DNA of 64,000 nucleotides, taken from positions 4,340,001-4,404,000 of the forward strand of contig NC_014306.1 of assembly GCF_000196615.1 (NCBI RefSeq). The letters are read 5' to 3'. The notes below the pieces were generated by a model. That model worked only from the letters and a program-made list of their open reading frames with translations. It ran no database searches and was not told the DNA's origin. The first letter of the stretch is position 1. The number at the start of each line of letters is the position of its first letter. Position numbers and translations under genes: made by a program. The stretch comes from Erwinia billingiae Eb661 (GTDB lineage: Bacteria; Pseudomonadota; Gammaproteobacteria; Enterobacterales; Enterobacteriaceae). This document shows, one piece after another, positions 58,927 through 64,000 of this stretch.

Positions 58927-61362
58927 ATGGCAGGCGTCAACAAAACTCATTTGACTGAAACTGACATTATCACCAAATTCATCCTGCCAGCGGTAAAAAA
59001 CGCGGGCTGGGATGTGATGTCGCAGATCCGCCAAGAAGTGAAACTCCGCGATGGTAAAGTGGTGGTGCGCGGCAAACTGGCTGCACGTCTGAAAGTGAAA
59101 TCAGCGGACATTGTGCTTTACCACAAACCGGGATTGCCACTTGCTGTCATAGAGGCTAAAGCCAATAAGCATGAGATCGGCAAGGGTATGCAGCAGGGTT
59201 TGGATTACGCTCGCCTGCTTGATGTGCCTTTTGTCTTTGCTTCTAATGGTGATGGATTTATCTTCCACGACAAAACGAATCCCACACAGCTTGAATCGGA
59301 AATTACACTTAACGAATTTCCAACGCCGGAGCAGCTGTGGAGTAGATACTGTGTCTGGAAAGGTTTCACCGCTGAACAAATGCCGGTCATCAGCCAGGAC
59401 TATTACGACGACAGTACCGGGAAGTCCCCCCGCTACTACCAGCTTCAGGCGATTAACAAAACGATAGAAGCTGTTTCTGCCGGACAAAAGCGCCTGTTAT
59501 TAGTCATGGCGACAGGTACAGGTAAAACCTATACCGCGTTTCAGATTATCTGGCGTCTATGGAAAGCAAAAAATAAGCAACGCATTCTGTTCCTTGCTGA
59601 CCGTAATATCCTTGTTGATCAAACCAAAACTAACGACTTCGTGCCCTTCGGCAGTGCGATGGCAAAAGTGACTGGCAGGACGATTGATCCGGCCTACGAA
59701 ATTCAACTGGCTCTCTACCAGGCCATTACCGGTCCGGAAGAACATCAAAAAGCGTTTAAACAGGTTGCTCCTGATTTCTTCGACCTGATTGTTATCGACG
59801 AATGCCATCGTGGCAGTGCGTCAGAAGACAGCGCTTGGCGTGAAATCCTCGAATACTTCTGTAGTGCCACCCAAATTGGCCTCACCGCCACGCCGAAAGA
59901 AACCGACGAAGTTTCCAGTACCGACTATTTTGGCGAGCCGGTTTACACCTATTCCCTTAAAGAAGGCATCGAAGATGGTTTCCTCGCCCCTTACAAAGTG
60001 GTGCGTGTGGATATCGACGTGGATTTACAAGGCTGGCGTCCGACCAAAGGGCAGGTGGATAAGCACGGCGAGCTGATTGAAGACCGTATTTATAACCAGA
60101 AAGATTTCGACCGTACCATGGTCATTGATGAGCGTACCCTACTGGTGGCGCAAACCATCACCGACTATTTAAAACGCACCAACCCGATGGATAAAACCAT
60201 CGTCTTCTGTAACGACATCGATCATGCCGATCGCATGCGCCGAGCACTGATCAACCTCAATCCTGAGCAGGTGAAAAAGAACGAAAAGTACGTTATGAAA
60301 ATCACCGGTGACGACGACATCGGCAAAGGACAGCTGGATAACTTCATCAATCCGAAGAAAGCCTATCCGGTGATAGCGACCACCTCAGAATTGATGAGTA
60401 CCGGTGTGGACGCGCAGACCTGCAAACTGGTAGTGCTGGACCAGAACATTCAGTCGATGACCAAGTTCAAGCAAATCATCGGGCGCGGCACGCGTATCAA
60501 CGAAAAATACGGCAAGCTGTGGTTCACCATTCTCGATTTCAAAAAAGCGACCGAACTGTTTGCCGATGAACGTTTTGATGGCGTACCGGAAAAAGTGATT
60601 CGTACGACGGCAGAAGAGATTACCGACCCGGACTCTGATTTTGACGAGCAACTGGAAGACGACACGCAAGAGAGTGAATTGCCTGATGTGTTTACTGGGA
60701 TGGAAGAACCCCCTGCAACGTATGACCCAACGTCAGGTGATCGAGCTGGGGTTTTCGAAGAAGACGACGACAACAAAATCCGCAAATTCCACGTTAACGG
60801 CGTTGCGGTAAAAGTGCTGGCGAAACGCGTTCAGTATTACGATGCCGACGGCAAACTGGTCACGGAATCCTTCCAGGATTACACCCGCAAAACGTTGCTA
60901 AAAGATAAAGACTACGCATCACTTGATGACTTCACCCGTAAATGGCAATCTGCCGACCGCAAGCAGGTGATCATCGAAGAGTTGCAACAGTTAGGCATAC
61001 TTTGGGATGTGTTAGCAGAAGAGGTGGGTAAAGATCTCGACCCGTTCGATTTGCTTTGCCATGTGGTTTACGGTCAGCCGCCGCTCACGCGCCAGGAACG
61101 TGCCAACAACGTGCGCAAGCGTAACTACTTCACCAAATATTCCGCGCCTGCGCAGAACGTGTTAAACACACTTCTGGATAAATACGCTGACGAAGGCGTG
61201 CAGGAAATTGAAGATATTCAGGTGTTGAAACTCAAACCTTTCGACACGCTGGGCCGGCCTCTTGAAATTATCAAAAGCAGCTTTGGTAACAAGCAGGCTT
61301 ACGAAGAGGCAGTGAACGAACTGGAAAACGAAATCTACCAGTTGCCACCACGCTCCGCCTGA
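58927..61362 (+). CDS. hsdR: Type I restriction enzyme R subunit (type IB, EcoAI-like)
   Basis: 811 residues, the length of EcoAI-type HsdR (types IA and IC are 1000 or more). The nuclease motif is Asp61...Glu76-Ala-Lys78 ([21 protein letters not shown]). The motor domain has ATGTGKT near residue 196, DECHRG at 291, [21 protein letters not shown] and [13 protein letters not shown]. It translocates and cleaves DNA lacking the methyl mark set by HsdM/HsdS. I use the ATG at 58927 (MAGVNKTH); the GTG at 58912 is in frame but lacks support. Upstream of hsdM with a hairpin between. Confidence 0.93.
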   Translation: MAGVNKTHLTETDIITKFILPAVKNAGWDVMSQIRQEVKLRDGKVVVRGKLAARLKVKSADIVLYHKPGLPLAVIEAKANKHEIGKGMQQGLDYARLLDVPFVFASNGDGFIFHDKTNPTQLESEITLNEFPTPEQLWSRYCVWKGFTAEQMPVISQDYYDDSTGKSPRYYQLQAINKTIEAVSAGQKRLLLVMATGTGKTYTAFQIIWRLWKAKNKQRILFLADRNILVDQTKTNDFVPFGSAMAKVTGRTIDPAYEIQLALYQAITGPEEHQKAFKQVAPDFFDLIVIDECHRGSASEDSAWREILEYFCSATQIGLTATPKETDEVSSTDYFGEPVYTYSLKEGIEDGFLAPYKVVRVDIDVDLQGWRPTKGQVDKHGELIEDRIYNQKDFDRTMVIDERTLLVAQTITDYLKRTNPMDKTIVFCNDIDHADRMRRALINLNPEQVKKNEKYVMKITGDDDIGKGQLDNFINPKKAYPVIATTSELMSTGVDAQTCKLVVLDQNIQSMTKFKQIIGRGTRINEKYGKLWFTILDFKKATELFADERFDGVPEKVIRTTAEEITDPDSDFDEQLEDDTQESELPDVFTGMEEPPATYDPTSGDRAGVFEEDDDNKIRKFHVNGVAVKVLAKRVQYYDADGKLVTESFQDYTRKTLLKDKDYASLDDFTRKWQSADRKQVIIEELQQLGILWDVLAEEVGKDLDPFDLLCHVVYGQPPLTRQERANNVRKRNYFTKYSAPAQNVLNTLLDKYADEGVQEIEDIQVLKLKPFDTLGRPLEIIKSSFGNKQAYEEAVNELENEIYQLPPRSA

Positions 61363-61380
61363 TAACCCAACGACTATTCT

Positions 61381-61419
61381 GCCACCTGGCGCTTATGGCT
61401 CCCGGTGGCATCATTTTTT
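61381..61419 (+). terminator. Hairpin with T-run between hsdR and hsdM
   Basis: GCCACC / GGTGGC outer stem (61381-61386 with 61404-61409) followed by CATCATTTTTT. It may partly terminate the hsdR message so that methylase and nuclease levels differ. Confidence 0.5.
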
Positions 61420-61436
61420 AAAAGCGGAAAGAAAAC

Positions 61437-62909
61437 ATGTCAATTAGCTCAGTCATCAAATCCCTCCAGGATATTATGCGTAAAGACGCAGGCGTGGACG
61501 GCGACGCTCAGCGTCTCGGGCAGCTTTCGTGGCTGCTATTCCTGAAGATTTTTGATACTCAGGAAGAAGAGCTGGAACTGGAGCAAGATGATTACCAGTT
61601 GCCGATCCCTGAACGCTACCTATGGCGCACCTGGGCGGCAAACAGCGAAGGGATCACCGGCGACGAACTGCTGGAATTTGTGAATGACGACCTGTTCCCA
61701 ACCCTTAAAAGCATGATTGCGCCAATCGACAAAAACCCACGCGGTTTTGTCGTTAAGCAAGCGTTTAGCGATGCCTATAACTACATGAAAAACGGTACGC
61801 TGCTGCGCCAGGTGATCAACAAACTTAATGAAATCGACTTCAGCAGCAGTTCCGAACGGCACCTGTTTGGTGACATTTACGAACAAATCTTGCGCGACCT
61901 GCAAAACGCAGGCAATGCGGGCGAGTTCTATACCCCGCGTGCGGTGACTCGCTTTATGGTCAACCGCATCGACCCGAAACTGGGCGAGTCGATTATGGAC
62001 CCGGCTTGCGGCACTGGCGGTTTCCTGGCGTGTTCATTCGACCATGTGAAAGAGCATTACGTTAAAACCACAGAAGACCATAAAACGCTGCAAAAGCAGA
62101 TTTTCGGCGTCGAAAAAAAGCAGCTTCCACATCTGCTGTGTACCACCAATATGTTGCTGCACGGCATTGAAGTGCCGGTACAAATCCGCCATGACAACAC
62201 GCTTAACAAACCACTATCTTCATGGGATGAGCAAGTCGACGTATTTGTTACCAACCCGCCGTTTGGTGGTACCGAAGAAGACGGCATCGAGAAAAATTTC
62301 CCGGCAGAAATGCAGACCCGTGAAACTGCCGACCTGTTCTTGCAACTGATTATCGAAGTGCTGGCCGACAAAGGCCGCGCAGCGGTGGTCCTGCCGGACG
62401 GCACGCTGTTTGGCGAAGGCGTCAAAACCAAAATCAAAAAGCTGCTCACCGAAGAATGCAACCTGCACACCATCGTGCGTCTGCCGAACGGCGTGTTTAA
62501 CCCGTACACCGGCATCAAAACCAATATTTTGTTCTTCACCAAAGGTCAGCCAACCAAAGAGGTATGGTTCTACGAGCACCCGTACCCGGATGGCGTAAAG
62601 AACTACAGCAAAACCAAACCGATGAAGTTTGAAGAGTTCCAGGCGGAAATCGACTGGTGGGGCAGCGAAGCCGACGGTTTTGCCAGCCGCGAAGAGAACA
62701 ACCAGGCGTGGAAAGTCAGCATTGACGACATCATTGCGCGCAACTTCAACCTTGATATCAAGAACCCGTACCAGGGTGTAACCGTCAGCCACGACCCGGA
62801 CGAATTGCTGGCGCAGTATCAGACACAGCAGGCGGAGATCAGCGAACTGCGCAACCAGCTACGCGATATTCTCGGTGCCGCGTTGGCAGGCAACAAGGGG
62901 GCGAACTGA
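61437..62909 (+). CDS. hsdM: Type I methyltransferase M subunit
   Basis: 490-residue N6-adenine methyltransferase. The N-terminal four-helix region (MRKDAGVDGDAQRLGQLSWLL-type) is followed by GEFYTPRAVTRFMV. The SAM motif DPACGTGGF begins at residue 188 and the catalytic NPPF at 273. Then come RAAVVLPDGTLFG and VRLPNGVFNPYTGIKTNILFF. It works as a dimer with one HsdS. The stop overlaps the hsdS start (ATGA). GC content and codon use match the GC-rich background, unlike the AT-rich neighbours upstream of hsdR. Confidence 0.94.
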   Translation: MSISSVIKSLQDIMRKDAGVDGDAQRLGQLSWLLFLKIFDTQEEELELEQDDYQLPIPERYLWRTWAANSEGITGDELLEFVNDDLFPTLKSMIAPIDKNPRGFVVKQAFSDAYNYMKNGTLLRQVINKLNEIDFSSSSERHLFGDIYEQILRDLQNAGNAGEFYTPRAVTRFMVNRIDPKLGESIMDPACGTGGFLACSFDHVKEHYVKTTEDHKTLQKQIFGVEKKQLPHLLCTTNMLLHGIEVPVQIRHDNTLNKPLSSWDEQVDVFVTNPPFGGTEEDGIEKNFPAEMQTRETADLFLQLIIEVLADKGRAAVVLPDGTLFGEGVKTKIKKLLTEECNLHTIVRLPNGVFNPYTGIKTNILFFTKGQPTKEVWFYEHPYPDGVKNYSKTKPMKFEEFQAEIDWWGSEADGFASREENNQAWKVSIDDIIARNFNLDIKNPYQGVTVSHDPDELLAQYQTQQAEISELRNQLRDILGAALAGNKGAN

Positions 62910-64000
62910 TGGCCGTTGAACAACTGATTACTCAGCATATTGATACCTGGACTTCCGCGCTGAAAACCCGCTCGACCGCCGGGCGTGGCAGCACCGGCAA
63001 AATCGATCTCTACGGCATTAAGAAACTGCGCGAGCTGATTCTGGAGCTGGCGGTGCGCGGCAAACTGGTACCGCAGGACCCGAATGATGAACCGGCGTCT
63101 GAGTTGTTAAAGCGTATTGCTGCTGAGAAAGCGGAACTGTTAAAACAAGGGAAGATTAAAAAGCAGAAGCTGCTGCTGGAAATTAGCGAAGAAGAGAAGC
63201 CGTTTGAATTGCCGGAGGGGTGGGAATGGATGAGGTTAGGTTTTATTACTAACTATGGCGAGTGTGATAAAGCAGAACCAACTGATGCGAATGCAGATAC
63301 TTGGATTGTTGAGCTTGAAGATATTGAAAAGAGTACATCCAAGCTCTTAAATCGAGTTAAGTTCTCTGAGCGTCCATTTAAAAGTTCAAAGAATAAATTT
63401 TATAAAAATGATGTGCTCTACGGGAAGTTACGACCCTATCTGGATAAAGTTTTGGTTGCTGATGATAGTGGTGTATGTACAACCGAAATTATTCCTATAA
63501 AGGGCTACGGTAATATTCTTCCTGATTACATTCGCCTTTTACTTAAATCTCCAAGGTTTATTGCTTACGCAAATAAATCAACGCATGGAATGAACTTACC
63601 AAGGTTAGGAACCGATAAAGCCATCCATGCAGTGGTTGAATTAACATCAATTGCAGAACAAGCAAGGATTGTGAATAAAGTTGACGAACTAATGTCCCTC
63701 TGCGACCAACTGGAACAGCAATCTCTGACCAGTCTGGAAGCCCACCAGCATCTGGTAGGAACCCTGCTGGCAACACTGACCGAAAGCCAAAATGCAGAAG
63801 AATTAGCTGAAAACTGGGCGCGAATTAGCCAGCATTTCGACACGCTATTTACCACCGAAGCGAGTATTGACGCGCTTAAGCAAACCATTCTGCAACTGGC
63901 AGTAATGGGTAAACTGGTGCCGCAAGACCCGAATGATGAACCCGCCTCTGAACTGCTAAAACGTATTGAGCAGGAAAAAGCGCAACTGGTGAAAGAAGGG
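62909..64000 (+). CDS. hsdS: Type I specificity subunit HsdS, 3' end outside window
   Basis: 364 codons, open at the right edge. It starts with ATGA overlap on hsdM. Conserved region 1 (LAVRGKLVPQDPNDEPASEL at residues 47-66) is followed by target-recognition domain 1 (about 103-252). A spacer helix (QARIVNKVDELMSLCDQLEQQ) follows, then the central conserved repeat (LAVMGKLVPQDPNDEPASEL from 330) where the window ends. TRD2 is therefore not seen. TRD1 is markedly more AT-rich than the conserved flanks, the usual mark of TRD exchange. The long N-terminal conserved region is type IB in style. Confidence 0.93.
   Translation, partial: MAVEQLITQHIDTWTSALKTRSTAGRGSTGKIDLYGIKKLRELILELAVRGKLVPQDPNDEPASELLKRIAAEKAELLKQGKIKKQKLLLEISEEEKPFELPEGWEWMRLGFITNYGECDKAEPTDANADTWIVELEDIEKSTSKLLNRVKFSERPFKSSKNKFYKNDVLYGKLRPYLDKVLVADDSGVCTTEIIPIKGYGNILPDYIRLLLKSPRFIAYANKSTHGMNLPRLGTDKAIHAVVELTSIAEQARIVNKVDELMSLCDQLEQQSLTSLEAHQHLVGTLLATLTESQNAEELAENWARISQHFDTLFTTEASIDALKQTILQLAVMGKLVPQDPNDEPASELLKRIEQEKAQLVKEG
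63047..63151 (+). repeat. hsdS conserved-region repeat, unit 1
   Basis: About 105 nt encoding LAVRGKLVPQDPNDEP and the following helix, repeated with moderate divergence at 63896-64000. Such direct repeats support recombination between hsdS halves. Confidence 0.75.
63896..64000 (+). repeat. hsdS conserved-region repeat, unit 2, cut by window edge
   Basis: Encodes LAVMGKLVPQDPNDEP and the following helix (KRIEQEKAQLVKEG), in frame with unit 1 283 codons earlier. It may continue beyond the window. Confidence 0.75.

Noticed and set aside
58734..58958. 74-codon plus-strand frame before hsdR
   Set aside because: Overlaps the hsdR start in another frame, no ribosome site or motif.
37271..64000. 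Prophage or integrative element
   Set aside because: No integrase, attachment repeats, tRNA, capsid or lysis genes; the phage-like proteins present are T6SS components.

Overview
The window reads as chromosomal DNA of a plant-associated enterobacterium, most likely Erwiniaceae (Pantoea/Erwinia type). This rests on family-level recognition (an FAD/cytochrome gluconate dehydrogenase, an Idn-type ketogluconate cluster, enterobacterial T6SS and type I restriction genes). It is not based on any marker gene. Roughly the first 32 kb is GC-rich and metabolic. The second half is a patchwork of envelope, competition and defence genes with several AT-rich stretches.

Region 1 (1-7491): the end of an APC-type amino-acid permease, a FucO-like iron alcohol dehydrogenase, and a LacI-family regulator divergent from a polar amino-acid ABC transporter and a DadA-like FAD oxidase. 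Two identical perfect 14-bp palindromes lie in the divergent promoter region. One of them sits inside the regulator's own predicted promoter.

Region 2 (7579-21713): three probable operons. One encodes an aminotransferase, an NtaA/DszA-type FMN monooxygenase and a GldA/HcxA-like dehydrogenase. The second, divergent operon encodes a GNAT acetyltransferase, an M20 deacylase, an Ldh-family oxidoreductase and an MmgE/PrpD protein. The third encodes a cystine-type ABC transporter ending in a BisC-like molybdopterin sulfoxide reductase. The combination acetyltransferase + monooxygenase + M20 deacylase + cystine-type importer matches the logic of the Bacillus SnaA/CmoJ/SndA route for S-substituted cysteines. 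The added molybdoenzyme suggests sulfoxides as substrates. A duplicated 0.4-kb non-coding element with inverted repeats and a 9-bp minisatellite separate two of the operons.

Region 3 (22126-32282): gluconate/ketogluconate metabolism. It holds a Tat-exported three-subunit gluconate-type dehydrogenase, a gluconokinase, gluconate 5-dehydrogenase, a YhcH/YiaL protein, an IdnR-like regulator with a strong CRP site, a 2-ketoacid reductase and an MFS importer. A decayed Tlde1-like (DUF2778) T6SS effector remnant with a still-open candidate immunity gene is inserted at 25.9-26.6 kb.

Region 4 (32900-41896): a three-gene envelope cassette (glycine-zipper/OmpA lipoprotein, polytopic membrane protein, periplasmic VWA-like protein) that I cannot match to a named system; a FUSC-family exporter; a RES-type toxin-antitoxin operon with a third Xre gene; and an AT-rich membrane protein gene.

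Region 5 (42722-56918): a T6SS module containing VgrG with a TTR-like tail, two tandem Tli3-like immunity lipoproteins, a Tle3-like lipase, PAAR, an unnamed membrane protein, TssM (without a visible Walker A), TssF and TssG. No sheath, baseplate-remainder, ClpV or Hcp genes are in view.

Region 6 (57024-64000): DNA restriction. It holds a phosphorothioate-DNA-targeting HNH (type IV) nuclease, an AT-rich multi-TM protein of unknown role, and a type IB (EcoAI-like) hsdR-hsdM-hsdS locus whose hsdS runs off the window.
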